From the NCBI GenBank assembly GCA_040752025.1, contig JBFMFR010000001.1, positions 124,001 through 188,000 of the forward strand: a DNA stretch of 64,000 bases, read 5' to 3'. The first letter of the stretch is position 1. Each line of letters starts with the position of its first letter. A program made the position numbers and the translations under genes. Shown here one piece after another: positions 49,022 through 57,358 of this stretch. This DNA comes from JBFMFR01 sp040752025 (lineage in GTDB: Bacteria; Chloroflexota; Anaerolineae; Anaerolineales; UBA4823). The notes beneath the pieces are model-generated. The model saw nothing but the letters and a program-made list of their open reading frames with translations, made no database searches and was not told the DNA's origin.

Positions 49022-49969
49022 ATGACAGCTTCTTCTCCCCCTGCTATCGAAACCCACAGCTTGCGAAAAGCCTTCGGCGATAAAATCGCCGTGCAAGATC
49101 TTTCCCTGACCGTAGAGCGCGGCGAGGTGTTCGGTTTTCTGGGACCTAACGGGGCCGGCAAAACCACATCGGTGAAAATGCTGCTCAGTTTGACCGCGCC
49201 CAGTTCTGGCCAGGGCTACCTGTTCGGTGTGCCCCTGGGCGACCCCGCCGTGCGGGCGCGCCTGGGATTCCTGCCAGAACACTTCCGCTTCCACGATTGG
49301 CTGCAGGCCGATGAATTCCTGGCGCTGCACGCCGATCTATATCACATTCCGCGCCAACAAGCGCGCCCACGCATCGCTGAACTGCTCGAGCTGGTTGGCC
49401 TGATGCCACATGCCCAGAAAAAGCTGCGCGAGTATTCCAAGGGCATGCTGCAACGCATTGGCTTGGCCCAGGCTTTGCTGAACGCGCCCGACCTGGTGAT
49501 CCTGGATGAACCCACTTCCGGCCTTGACCCGGTAGGTCGCCGCCTGGTGCGCGACATCATCCGCGAGCTGCGCCAGAATGGCACTACAGTGTTCTTGAAC
49601 TCTCACCTGCTCAGCGAGGTGGAGATCACCTGCGACCGGGTGGCCTTCATCAAACACGGGCAGGTGATCCGCGTCAGCCAGCTACGAGACCTGGTGGAAG
49701 GCGAGCTGAGCGTGGAAATACGCGCCCGCCACCTGTCAGCGGAAATCGTCCGAGGCCTGGCGCGCTGGAGTCCGGATGCAACCGACGTTCGTATCGACGA
49801 AAGCGCCACAGGCGAACTACTCACATTGACCCTGAACAGCGAGGCCGACCTACCAGCGCTCAACCGTTACCTGGTCGAACAGGGTGTGGATGTGTACGCC
49901 CTACGCCCTCAACACCTCTCGTTAGAGGATCTGTTCATCCAGATCGTTGGCACGGACGGTGGCCTATGA
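49022..49969 (+). CDS. ABC transporter ATP-binding protein
   Basis: A 315-residue CcmA/NosF-type ATPase with Walker A GPNGAGKTT, signature (LREYSKGMLQRIGLAQALL), Walker B LVILDEPTSGLDP and switch His in NSHLLSEVE, plus a C-terminal 90-residue domain typical of exporters. The stop overlaps the permease ATG (ATGA at 49966-49969). I find no RBS before ATG 49022; the preceding TTG at 49019 is also in frame. Substrate unknown. Confidence 0.94.
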   Translation: MTASSPPAIETHSLRKAFGDKIAVQDLSLTVERGEVFGFLGPNGAGKTTSVKMLLSLTAPSSGQGYLFGVPLGDPAVRARLGFLPEHFRFHDWLQADEFLALHADLYHIPRQQARPRIAELLELVGLMPHAQKKLREYSKGMLQRIGLAQALLNAPDLVILDEPTSGLDPVGRRLVRDIIRELRQNGTTVFLNSHLLSEVEITCDRVAFIKHGQVIRVSQLRDLVEGELSVEIRARHLSAEIVRGLARWSPDATDVRIDESATGELLTLTLNSEADLPALNRYLVEQGVDVYALRPQHLSLEDLFIQIVGTDGGL

Positions 49970-50826
49970 ACGTTTTCTCGAACGCTCTGATCATCGCTCG
50001 CCTGACTTTCCAGGAGGCCGCTCGCCGCAGGATCCTGCTGTTGGCCTGTTTGCTCAGCCTGGTTTTCCTGATCGTGTTCGCCTTGGGATTCCATTTCATC
50101 AACCTGGAGATCGAGAAGACGGGCGACCGCTTGAGGATGCTGCAAGTGAACGAAATGCGCAATTTTTTGCTCACGGCAGGCATGTACGTGGTCAACTTTC
50201 TGACCATCATGATGACCGTGCTGACCTCCGTGGATACGTTGTCGGGTGAGATCAGTTCCGGCGCCATCCATACGCTAGCGTCCAAACCTATCCGGCGTTG
50301 GGAGATCGTGCTTGGCAAGTGGCTGGGCTTTGCGAGCATGTTGAGCCTGTACCTGCTGCTAATGGGAGGCGGGATCCTCTTGCTGGTTTACCTGCGCTCT
50401 GGATACACGCCCCCACACCCCGTGAGCGCCATGCTGCTGATATGGTTGAACGCCCTGATCCTGCTCAGCATCTCGTTGGTAGGAGGCGCCAGCCTGTCTA
50501 CCCTGACGAACGGTGTGCTGGTCTTTGGGCTGTATGGGATCGCCTTCATTGGCGGCTGGATCGAGCAGATCGGCTCGTACCTGCGCGCCCAGGCTGCCGG
50601 ACAAGCCGCGGTCAATATCGGCATCCTGACCAGCCTGCTCATCCCCAGCGAGGCCTTGTGGCGGCGGGCGGCGCACGAACTGCAATCGCCGTTGATCACT
50701 TCGCTGGGCGTATCGCCTTTTTCGACGCCTTACTATCCCAGCACCGCTATGATCGTCTATGCGGTGTTGTACCTGCTTGTAGCCTTCACGCTGGCGATCT
50801 GGCGTTTCAACCGCCGCGATCTGTAG
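49966..50826 (+). CDS. ABC-2 type transporter permease
   Basis: A 286-residue permease with six predicted membrane helices (ILLLACLLSLVFLIVFALGF, FLTIMMTVLTSVD, GFASMLSLYLLLMGGGILLL, LIWLNALILLSISLVGG, VLVFGLYGIAFIGGWI, YAVLYLLVAFTLAIWRF) and the ABC-2 signature GEISSGAIHTLASKPIRRWE. It forms an exporter with the ATPase encoded just before. A perfect 12-bp hairpin follows. Confidence 0.9.
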   Translation: MNVFSNALIIARLTFQEAARRRILLLACLLSLVFLIVFALGFHFINLEIEKTGDRLRMLQVNEMRNFLLTAGMYVVNFLTIMMTVLTSVDTLSGEISSGAIHTLASKPIRRWEIVLGKWLGFASMLSLYLLLMGGGILLLVYLRSGYTPPHPVSAMLLIWLNALILLSISLVGGASLSTLTNGVLVFGLYGIAFIGGWIEQIGSYLRAQAAGQAAVNIGILTSLLIPSEALWRRAAHELQSPLITSLGVSPFSTPYYPSTAMIVYAVLYLLVAFTLAIWRFNRRDL

Positions 50827-50854
50827 GTGGGCATACATCGTTCGCCCCTTGTTG

Positions 50855-50885
50855 ACTCCCTGGGAACATATCCTTCCCAGGGAGT
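50855..50885 (+). terminator. Terminator of the ABC transporter operon
   Basis: Perfect 12-bp stem ACTCCCTGGGAA / TTCCCAGGGAGT with a 7-base loop. The downstream ATTGATT has a weak T run. Confidence 0.7.
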
Positions 50886-50963
50886 ATTGATTCGTAGCCC
50901 TATTAATAATATTATTATCATAAATATTGTCTAGTATGATAAAATCCAGGATCAAGGATCCTT

Positions 50964-52142
50964 ATGCATACCTCCCCATCTGCCGTTTTGTCCGGCTTGC
51001 GTCTGCGCTGGGCGCAGTTTGCAGTGTTGAGCCTGCTGTCCCTGTTTGGCGCTTACTGGCTGTTGAAAGCAGCCTGGTCGCCTGGCAACGCGGCGCGCTG
51101 GCTGGCGCTGGCTGGCCTTACGCTCGCCTATCTGCTGGCAGTGCTGTGGCGAGGCCTGCCGGCCAACCATCGTGCGGGCGAGACCCAACTGCTGCCGAGC
51201 TTTGGCTGGGGCAACCGCATGACGTTGCTGCGCGGCTTGCTGGTCGCAGGGTTGGTAGGCTTCCTGTTCTCCCCTCGCCCAGCGGGCTGGTTGGCCTGGA
51301 TTCCAGGTATCCTGTACACCCTGGCAGATGCCGCCGATTTCCTGGACGGCTACCTGGCGCGCCGCACCAACCATGCCACCCGCCTGGGTGAAATCCTGGA
51401 CATGAGCTTCGATGGGTTAGGCGTGCTGGTCGCCTCCAGCCTGGCGGTCCAATATAATCAAGTCCCTGCCTGGTATCTATCCGTGGCGCTGGCGCGTTAC
51501 ATCTTCATCACCGGCCTGTGGCTTCGCAAACGCCTGGCTAAACCTATTTACGAACTACCTCATAGCACCAGCCGACGCTTGTTCGCCGGGCTGCAAATGG
51601 GGTTCATCGCCGTGGTCTTGTGGCCGGTTTTCTCGCCACCTGGCACAACCATCGCGGCAGCATTGTTCGCCCTACCCTTCCTGGCCGGCTTCTTGCGAGA
51701 CTGGCTGGCCATCAGCGGGGTGCTGCGGCCCAGCCAACCATCTACATCTTCCAACGCGCCAGCCAGGCGGCACTTGCACTGGCTACCCATATTGCTGCGC
51801 GTGGGTGTTATCATTACAGGTGGGTGGGTGCTGTTGCAACGGGTCCAAAACACGACTGTGTGGGGAAGCACACCACTGGCGCTGAGCATCATCGATGCCC
51901 TGGTGATCTTATCGCTAAGTTTTGGCATCCTGGCGCGCAGCAGCGCTGTACTGGGCCTGTTGTTGGTGGGCTTGCACCAGGTGTACACGGGCTTGAATCC
52001 GGGAGAAATGCTGCTGGTTGTGTTCTTCACTGCCATCCTTTTCCTGGGCAGCGGTCCCTACTCCCTATGGGCTCCCGAGGAATATCTCGTTCACCACCGC
52101 GCGGGCGAACGCCAGCTGCATAACCTGAAGGGGCAAACATGA
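50964..52142 (+). CDS. CDP-alcohol phosphatidyltransferase family protein
   Basis: Enzymes of this family transfer a phospho-alcohol from CDP-alcohol to a second alcohol in the membrane. The 392-residue protein has the signature D-G-X2-A-R-X8-G-X3-D-X3-D (DGYLARRTNHATRLGEILDM, then SFD) in the N-terminal half, followed by further helices; about ten membrane segments in total. The extra C-terminal 200 residues are membrane helices without a known motif. AAGGA precedes the ATG. It overlaps the next gene by 4 bp (ATGA), so it is coupled to a flippase-like protein, which suggests a shared lipid product. The alcohol is unknown. Confidence 0.88.
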   Translation: MHTSPSAVLSGLRLRWAQFAVLSLLSLFGAYWLLKAAWSPGNAARWLALAGLTLAYLLAVLWRGLPANHRAGETQLLPSFGWGNRMTLLRGLLVAGLVGFLFSPRPAGWLAWIPGILYTLADAADFLDGYLARRTNHATRLGEILDMSFDGLGVLVASSLAVQYNQVPAWYLSVALARYIFITGLWLRKRLAKPIYELPHSTSRRLFAGLQMGFIAVVLWPVFSPPGTTIAAALFALPFLAGFLRDWLAISGVLRPSQPSTSSNAPARRHLHWLPILLRVGVIITGGWVLLQRVQNTTVWGSTPLALSIIDALVILSLSFGILARSSAVLGLLLVGLHQVYTGLNPGEMLLVVFFTAILFLGSGPYSLWAPEEYLVHHRAGERQLHNLKGQT

Positions 52143-53230
52143 TCGGGCGGAGCCTACATATAGTGAAGAAACTGCGGCACCTGATTTGGTTGGCGCTGCC
52201 CCTGCTGCTATGGTGGCTGCTGCGCCAGGCGCCTCTGAATGAGATCTGGAATACGCTGCAAACGCTCAGCCTGGCCCAGTTGATCTTCCTGGCTGGCATC
52301 AATCTCGGCATTACCTTGTTGTTCAGCAGCCGGTGGTGGCTGATCCTGCGCGCCCAGGGACACGCCATCCCGTACTTCTCGCTGGCGGGATACCGATTGG
52401 CAGGTTTCGCAGTCAGTTATTTCACACCCGGGACTCAGTTTGGCGGCGAGCCGCTGCAAGTTTACCTGCTGCAAAAGCGCCACGGCCTGGCAAACGCAGA
52501 CGCGCTGGCAGCCGTGACGCTGGATAAATTGTTCGAATTACTGACAAATTTCGCTTTCCTGGTCGCTGGCCTGCTGCTGGTATTCAACCACGGCTTGCTA
52601 AACGGAGCCAACGCCGCTGTCAGCCACCAGGCGCTGCTATGGGCAGTTGGCGTATTGAGCTTGCCTTTGATCTACCTGATCCTGTTGAGCGCTGGGCGTA
52701 TGCCCTTATCCTGGCTGAGCGCCCATCTTCCAGAGGCGTGGCATCGCCGCCCGGCGCTAAGCAAACTCCTGCCTGTGATTACCGCGACTGAAGAGCGCAT
52801 TGCCCCCTTGCTCCAGCGGCAACCCTGGCTGATCCTGGCGATCCTGGCCTTATCCGCTTCGATCTGGCTGTTTTCGATCCTGGAATACTGGCTGAGCATC
52901 CGTTTTTTAGGTGCGCGCTTGAGCCCGTTCCAAACCATCGCCGCTCTGACCGCAGCCCGCATCGCTTTCCTGACACCCCTGCCCGGCGGATTGGGCGCGC
53001 TGGAAGCCAGCCAGGCCTTCGCTTTGCAGGCCCTGGGATTCAGCCCGGCGCTGGGCATCAGCGCCAGCCTGTTGATCCGCGCCCGGGATGTTTTGCTGGG
53101 ATTGCTTGGCCTATGGGCAGGTGCCCTGTTGCTGCGTTCTCGATCCATCACCGGACAAGATCTTTCAACGCCTGCCCAGGCAGGCCACACACGCCAATCC
53201 TTTTTCCAAACCTTACGGAGGTTCTCATGA
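52139..53230 (+). CDS. Lysylphosphatidylglycerol synthase TM-region/UPF0104-like membrane protein
   Basis: A 363-residue integral membrane protein with about eight helices of the family related to the MprF flippase part and to dolichol-linked transporters (FSSRWWLILRAQGHAIPYF, FTPGTQFGGEPLQVYLL, PLPGGLGALEASQAFALQ). Such proteins move or help to move lipids or lipid-linked glycans across the membrane, though many are untested. Coupled to the CDP-alcohol transferase upstream and, by ATGA, to the small membrane protein downstream. Confidence 0.84.
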   Translation: MIGRSLHIVKKLRHLIWLALPLLLWWLLRQAPLNEIWNTLQTLSLAQLIFLAGINLGITLLFSSRWWLILRAQGHAIPYFSLAGYRLAGFAVSYFTPGTQFGGEPLQVYLLQKRHGLANADALAAVTLDKLFELLTNFAFLVAGLLLVFNHGLLNGANAAVSHQALLWAVGVLSLPLIYLILLSAGRMPLSWLSAHLPEAWHRRPALSKLLPVITATEERIAPLLQRQPWLILAILALSASIWLFSILEYWLSIRFLGARLSPFQTIAALTAARIAFLTPLPGGLGALEASQAFALQALGFSPALGISASLLIRARDVLLGLLGLWAGALLLRSRSITGQDLSTPAQAGHTRQSFFQTLRRFS

Positions 53231-53577
53231 ATACTTCAAAATTCGGCCCCGTGCAGATCGGGATTATCCTGCTGACTGCGGCGACCGCCATCATCCACCT
53301 GGTGCTGGCTTACTCCATTGCCGTACAGCTTGGGCTGCCCAACAGCCTGATGTTCGTTGCCAATGGCCTGGGTTACCTGGCGTTGGTCGCCGCCCTATAC
53401 CTGCCGCAGTTCAAGAAATGGCATAACTGGGTGCGCTGGGCGCTAATGGCTTTTACGGCCGTCACCATCGTTGGATGGGTGGCGATCGGTTCGCGCAACC
53501 TGATCGGTTATACAGACAAATTGATCGAAGTAGCGCTGATCGCGCTGCTCTTCACTGAAAGCCGCAAGAAGGCCTAG
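53227..53577 (+). CDS. Small four-helix membrane protein
   Basis: A 116-residue protein with four hydrophobic helices (GIILLTAATAIIHLVLAYSI, LMFVANGLGYLALVAALYL, WALMAFTAVTIVGWVAIG, LIEVALIALLF). I recognise no family with certainty. Start ATG 53227 has GGAGG upstream and overlaps the flippase stop by 4 bp; the frame extends upstream without a better start. It probably supports the neighbouring lipid proteins. Confidence 0.7.
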   Translation: MNTSKFGPVQIGIILLTAATAIIHLVLAYSIAVQLGLPNSLMFVANGLGYLALVAALYLPQFKKWHNWVRWALMAFTAVTIVGWVAIGSRNLIGYTDKLIEVALIALLFTESRKKA

Positions 53578-53598
53578 ATTTCTATGTGGGGGGAGCCT

Positions 53599-54345
53599 AT
53601 GGAGTTCTTCGAATGGCTGACCCAGGCAGAGGCATTCTGCCACAGGGAGGGGCGCCCAATGGTCAGCCTGAGCTATGCCCAGAGCTTAGATGGCTGCCTG
53701 ACGGCTCGGCGCGGCCAGCCGACACCTTTGAGCGGAGCGCAGGCCAGTAAACTGACGCACCAACTGCGCGCTGCGCACCAGGCCATCCTGGCGGGCGTCG
53801 GCACAGTGTTGGCAGATGACCCCTTGCTGACAGTGCGTTTGGTGGAAGGGGAAAGCCCACAGCCAGTGATCCTGGACAGCCACCTGCGCACCCCATTGGA
53901 TGCCAGCCTGCTGCACAAGCACCCGCAGAAGCCCTGGATCGCCACCACGCGCCATTCCGACCCAAAGCGCCGGGCCGACCTGGAAGCCTGTGGAGCGCGC
54001 CTGTTGATCCTGCCAGAAGACTCAGAAGGCCGCGTGGATCTGGAGGCCATGCTACAGCGCCTGGCAGGTGAAGGCATCTGCAGCCTGATGGTGGAAGGCG
54101 GTGCCCAGGTGCTGGCAAATTTCCTGCGCGAAGCCCAACGGAACTTCCTGTTCCGCACCCTGGCCGACCAGGCGATCGTGACGATTGCTCCGGTCTACCT
54201 GGGCGGGCTGCATGTCATCGCAGAGGGCAGCCTGGCTGCAAGCGGAACACCTCACCTGACCGAAATGCCTCGACTGCACGAGGTCGGGTCCACACAGCTT
54301 GGCGAGGACCTCATCGTATGGGGAAAGTTACGTTCGCAGGCATGA
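53599..54345 (+). CDS. RibD C-terminal/DHFR-fold reductase with in-frame palindromic insertion
   Basis: A 248-residue reductase of the RibD reductase family, which reduces the ribose of a riboflavin precursor with NADPH; no deaminase domain is present. Landmarks: SLSYAQSLDGCLTARRG, HQLRAAHQAILAGVGTVLAD, DPLLTVRL, SLMVEGGAQVLANFL. Residues 180-187 (QRNFLFRT) are encoded mostly by a copy of the 19-bp palindromic repeat; family members usually run straight from FLRE to LADQ, so the eight residues look inserted. ATG 53599 has GGGGGGAG upstream; ATG 53584 has none. The link to pterin-type genes downstream suggests a role on a pyrimidine or pterin intermediate rather than riboflavin. Confidence 0.87.
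   Translation: MEFFEWLTQAEAFCHREGRPMVSLSYAQSLDGCLTARRGQPTPLSGAQASKLTHQLRAAHQAILAGVGTVLADDPLLTVRLVEGESPQPVILDSHLRTPLDASLLHKHPQKPWIATTRHSDPKRRADLEACGARLLILPEDSEGRVDLEAMLQRLAGEGICSLMVEGGAQVLANFLREAQRNFLFRTLADQAIVTIAPVYLGGLHVIAEGSLAASGTPHLTEMPRLHEVGSTQLGEDLIVWGKLRSQA
54138..54156. repeat. 19-bp palindromic repeat, copy D, inside the RibD-like gene
   Basis: ACGGAACTTCCTGTTCCGC, identical over all 19 bases to the copies at 47003, 47075 and 47094. It adds a 24-base, in-frame stretch to the coding sequence. All six reading frames of the element are free of stop codons. Confidence 0.88.
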
Positions 54346-54405
54346 ATCGGGTTATCTGGCCTCACCTATCATTGATTTCACAGAAGTGACTGAAAGTATT
54401 TCGAT

Positions 54406-55422
54406 ATGAACATGCAAACAGCTTTGTACTTCGCGGAAAAGCACAGGGTGACGATCCAGTCAGAGCCATTACCGGCATTAGCTGACCACAAGGTGTTGGT
54501 TCAAACCTTACTTTCGGCCATCAGCCCGGGCACGGAGATGTTGATCTACCGCGGCCAGTTCCCTGAAGATTTGCCAATCGATGAAAATATCGCTGGTCTG
54601 CAAGGCCGTTTTGGCTACCCGCTCAAATATGGGTACTGCAACGTAGGCCAGGTAATCGAGACCGGCGCGCAGGTTGATGCGAACTGGCGAGGCCGGCTGG
54701 TATTCGCCTTCCAACCCCATCAAAGCCATTACATCGCTGACCCACAGGAATTGCTGCCGCTGCCCGAGGGGATCACGCCAGAACAGGCCATTTTCTTACC
54801 CAATATGGAAACAGCCGTCAATTTCCTGATGGACGGCAAGCCCTTGATCGGGGAGCGAGTGGTGGTTTTCGGGCAGGGCATCATCGGCCTGCTGACTACC
54901 GCTCTGCTGGTGGAATATCCGCTAGAAAAACTGATCACCTTGGATCACTACCCACTACGGCGGAAAACCTCGCTGCAACTGGGAGCGCAGGCCAGCCTGC
55001 CGCCTTCCGGTCCAGAAACTGCCGGGCAATTAGACGAGTTGCTCCCAGGCGGCGCGGACTTGACGTTCGAGCTCTCCGGCGCGCCGCAGGCGCTGGATGA
55101 GGCCATCCACCTGACCGGATTCGATGGCAGGGTGATCATCGGCTCGTGGTATGGGCAAAAGCGCGCCAGCCTGGCCCTGGGCGGGCGCTTCCACCGCAGC
55201 CGCATACGCCTGATCAGCAGCCAGGTGAGCACGCTGGCCCCTGAGCTCGCAGGTCGTTGGAGCAAGGCGCGCCGCCTGGAGGTCGCCTGGCACAGGCTGC
55301 GCCAGATCCAGCCAGAGCACTTCATCACCCATCGCTTTGGGCTGCCTCAGGCCAGCCAGGCATATCAGTTGATCGACCAGCATCCTGAAGAAACCATCCA
55401 GGTGGTATTGACTTACTCATGA
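54406..55422 (+). CDS. Zinc-type (MDR) alcohol dehydrogenase-like oxidoreductase
   Basis: A 338-residue medium-chain dehydrogenase/reductase with NAD(P)-binding motif GQGIIG (VVVFGQGIIGLLTTALLVEY) and the N-terminal GroES-like domain. The catalytic-zinc Cys position reads AISPGTEMLIYRG, as in zinc-less BchC-like MDR enzymes rather than C-G-H alcohol dehydrogenases, so it may act without zinc. Its stop overlaps the methyltransferase start (ATGA at 55419-55422). It may reduce a carbonyl side chain in the pathway of this cluster. Confidence 0.82.
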   Translation: MNMQTALYFAEKHRVTIQSEPLPALADHKVLVQTLLSAISPGTEMLIYRGQFPEDLPIDENIAGLQGRFGYPLKYGYCNVGQVIETGAQVDANWRGRLVFAFQPHQSHYIADPQELLPLPEGITPEQAIFLPNMETAVNFLMDGKPLIGERVVVFGQGIIGLLTTALLVEYPLEKLITLDHYPLRRKTSLQLGAQASLPPSGPETAGQLDELLPGGADLTFELSGAPQALDEAIHLTGFDGRVIIGSWYGQKRASLALGGRFHRSRIRLISSQVSTLAPELAGRWSKARRLEVAWHRLRQIQPEHFITHRFGLPQASQAYQLIDQHPEETIQVVLTYS

Positions 55423-56324
55423 ATCAGAACACTAACGTACGAGCGCGCAGTACGCCGCCTGCCAGTTCCCAACAAGTCGCCTGGTACTACGATCAAAACA
55501 CGCCGCGCTTCTTGCGGTTTGGCGGCAGCAAAGCAATCGCCGCCATCCACCGCCAGATCTGGGCCCCAGGCGTCGAAAGTCCTGAAGAGGCCTTCCTGTA
55601 CCTGAACCGCCTGGTGGCCGAAGCCATCCGCCCGGCTCTGCAAACAGGGACTGACGAAAGCCAGCCTGGCGGCGTGTTGGACTTAGGCTGCGGTGTAGGC
55701 GGTACGACGACCTGGCTGGCGCAGCATTTCGGCAAGCGTGTGGGGCTCTTGACCGGCGTGACCAACAGCGCCGTGCAGCACCAACTGGCTCAGGAGCGCG
55801 CTGCCAGCCTGGGTTTGCAGGGAAACTGCCAGTTCCTGCTGGCAAACTTCCTGGAACTGCCCGATCTGGATAACACCCGGGCGGCTTTTGCCATCGAGTC
55901 TTTCGTACACGCCGGCGATGCGCAGCGCTTTTTCGCCCAGGCAGCCCGGCAGTTGCCGCCTGGGGGCAGGCTGGTGATCTGCGATGATTTCCTGAGCGAT
56001 GCCGCTGAAACCCAACCGGAAGCGCAGCACTGGGTGCAGCGCTTCCAAACCGGCTGGCATCTGAATAATTTGCTGCCAGTTTCAAAGGTGCTGCGCCTGG
56101 GGCAGGAGGCTGGCTTCCACCTGCTTCAGTCTCACGACCTGAGCCCATACCTGCGCCACTTCCATCCTGTGATCCTGTGGAGCCTGGCACTGCTGACGCA
56201 TTTGCAAGCGGTAGCCATCCGCTCGGCTTACTGGCAGAACCTGGCAGGCGGCACGGCCCTGCAAATCTGCTCCCGGCACGGTTGGATTCAATACCGGTCC
56301 CTGGTGTGGGAGAAGCGGGCTTGA
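55419..56324 (+). CDS. SAM-dependent methyltransferase
   Basis: A 301-residue class I methyltransferase (motif I VLDLGCGVGGTTTW, motif IV region AFAIESFVHAGDA, LPPGGRLVICDDFL), resembling small-molecule O/C-methyltransferases of the UbiE/sterol type. It is translationally coupled to the dehydrogenase. Its TGA falls within the -35 of the next gene's promoter. Confidence 0.88.
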   Translation: MNQNTNVRARSTPPASSQQVAWYYDQNTPRFLRFGGSKAIAAIHRQIWAPGVESPEEAFLYLNRLVAEAIRPALQTGTDESQPGGVLDLGCGVGGTTTWLAQHFGKRVGLLTGVTNSAVQHQLAQERAASLGLQGNCQFLLANFLELPDLDNTRAAFAIESFVHAGDAQRFFAQAARQLPPGGRLVICDDFLSDAAETQPEAQHWVQRFQTGWHLNNLLPVSKVLRLGQEAGFHLLQSHDLSPYLRHFHPVILWSLALLTHLQAVAIRSAYWQNLAGGTALQICSRHGWIQYRSLVWEKRA

Positions 56325-56349
56325 CGAGAACCCCTTTATCCTGTTTAAT
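56321..56349 (+). promoter_or_regulatory. Promoter of the 56356 lipoprotein gene (leaderless)
   Basis: TTGACG (56321-56326) and TTTAAT (56344-56349) are 17 bases apart, and the ATG lies 6 bases after the -10, so transcription would begin at the start codon. Confidence 0.65.
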
Positions 56350-56355
56350 TACCCC

Positions 56356-56868
56356 ATGTTCTACCGAAAGCACCTGCGATCTACCCTGTATTCCCTGTTA
56401 GCCCTGGGACTGCTCGCCAGTTGCGCCAGCCCACAACCCGCCGCCACCCAACCTGGCGTGAAGCCGCTCCCCACCCAGGCCAGCAGCGCCAGGGCAGATG
56501 TACTCTCGGTGAGCATCACGGGCATGCCGGGGGCCTACCAGTTCAGCGTCGAGGTTCGCAGCCCGGACCTGGGATGTGAGCAGTACGCCGACTGGTGGGA
56601 GATCATCGATGAACAGGGCAACCTGATCTACCGGCGCATCCTGACCCATAGCCACGTCAGTGAGCAACCCTTCCAGCGCGCTGGCGGACCAGTAGCGATC
56701 CAGGCAGATACGATCATCTACGTGCGCGCCCACATGCACCCAGGCGGTTACGGCGGGCAAGCGCTGCGCGGCTCGGTGCTGGCGGGCTTTCAAAACGCCA
56801 ACCCGGGCCCGGATTTTGCTGCGGGCCTGGCAACAACACCCCCCCTGCCGCAGGGCTGTGATTTCTAG
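56356..56868 (+). CDS. Small secreted lipoprotein of unknown function
   Basis: A 170-residue protein with a lipoprotein signal (LLALGLLASCASPQPAATQ, lipid Cys about 23), a short Pro/Thr/Ser stalk and a beta-rich domain (VSITGMPGAYQFSVEVRSPD, YADWWEIIDEQGNLIYRRIL, HSHVSEQPF, RAHMHPGGYGGQALRG). I know no named family. No RBS; a promoter places the transcript start at the ATG. It breaks the run of pterin-type genes and may have its own role. Confidence 0.7.
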   Translation: MFYRKHLRSTLYSLLALGLLASCASPQPAATQPGVKPLPTQASSARADVLSVSITGMPGAYQFSVEVRSPDLGCEQYADWWEIIDEQGNLIYRRILTHSHVSEQPFQRAGGPVAIQADTIIYVRAHMHPGGYGGQALRGSVLAGFQNANPGPDFAAGLATTPPLPQGCDF

Positions 56869-56919
56869 GCGCGATCGCATCCCAGCGATACCCGGGCTGA
56901 TGCCCGTCACGAGGTTCTT

Positions 56920-57303
56920 ATGTATACAGTAGCAGTCAAACGCGAATTCATTGCCCAACACTACCTGGTTGGCGGCGACTGGGGTGCGGAAAACCAGAAA
57001 CACTCGCATCACTACCAGCTCGAGCTGCAATTGCACGGAGAGGCGCTCGACCAGCACGGTTACCTGGTCGATATCGTACAGATCGAAGAAATCCTGGAAG
57101 CGTTAGTCAAGCGCTACCGGGATAACACGCTCAACGATTTGCCCGAGTTCGCCGGTCTCAACCCCAGCATCGAACATTTCAGCCGCATCCTGTGCCAGGC
57201 CGTGGCAAAGCAGATCCAGGCGAACAACATCGGCGCGGTTACCGTCCAACTGTGGGAAAACCAAATCGCCTGGGCGGCTTACCGGCTGGAAAAACGGCCG
57301 TGA
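56920..57303 (+). CDS. 6-pyruvoyl-tetrahydropterin synthase/QueD homologue with Glu in place of catalytic Cys
   Basis: A 127-residue T-fold enzyme of the PTPS/QueD family, which acts on dihydroneopterin triphosphate. Zinc histidines are FIAQHYL and HSH in QKHSHHYQ. The QueD motif C-X3-H-G-H reads E-N-Q-K-H-S-H, so Glu replaces the catalytic Cys, as in the PTPS-III type that makes 6-hydroxymethyl-dihydropterin. The downstream catalytic Asp-His pair of QueD (LDHHYLND) is also changed (YRDNTLND), while LNDLPEFAGLNPSIEHFS and VQLWEN are kept. GAGG precedes the ATG; a CGGGC/GCCCG hairpin (56893-56906) lies just upstream. It lies beside a glycosyltransferase and methyltransferases, not beside queuosine or folate genes. 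Confidence 0.82.
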   Translation: MYTVAVKREFIAQHYLVGGDWGAENQKHSHHYQLELQLHGEALDQHGYLVDIVQIEEILEALVKRYRDNTLNDLPEFAGLNPSIEHFSRILCQAVAKQIQANNIGAVTVQLWENQIAWAAYRLEKRP

Positions 57304-57358
57304 GTAGACAGCCCGTGGTTCCACGCCCCTGATTTCACCAGCAAAGGGTAAACCAGCC

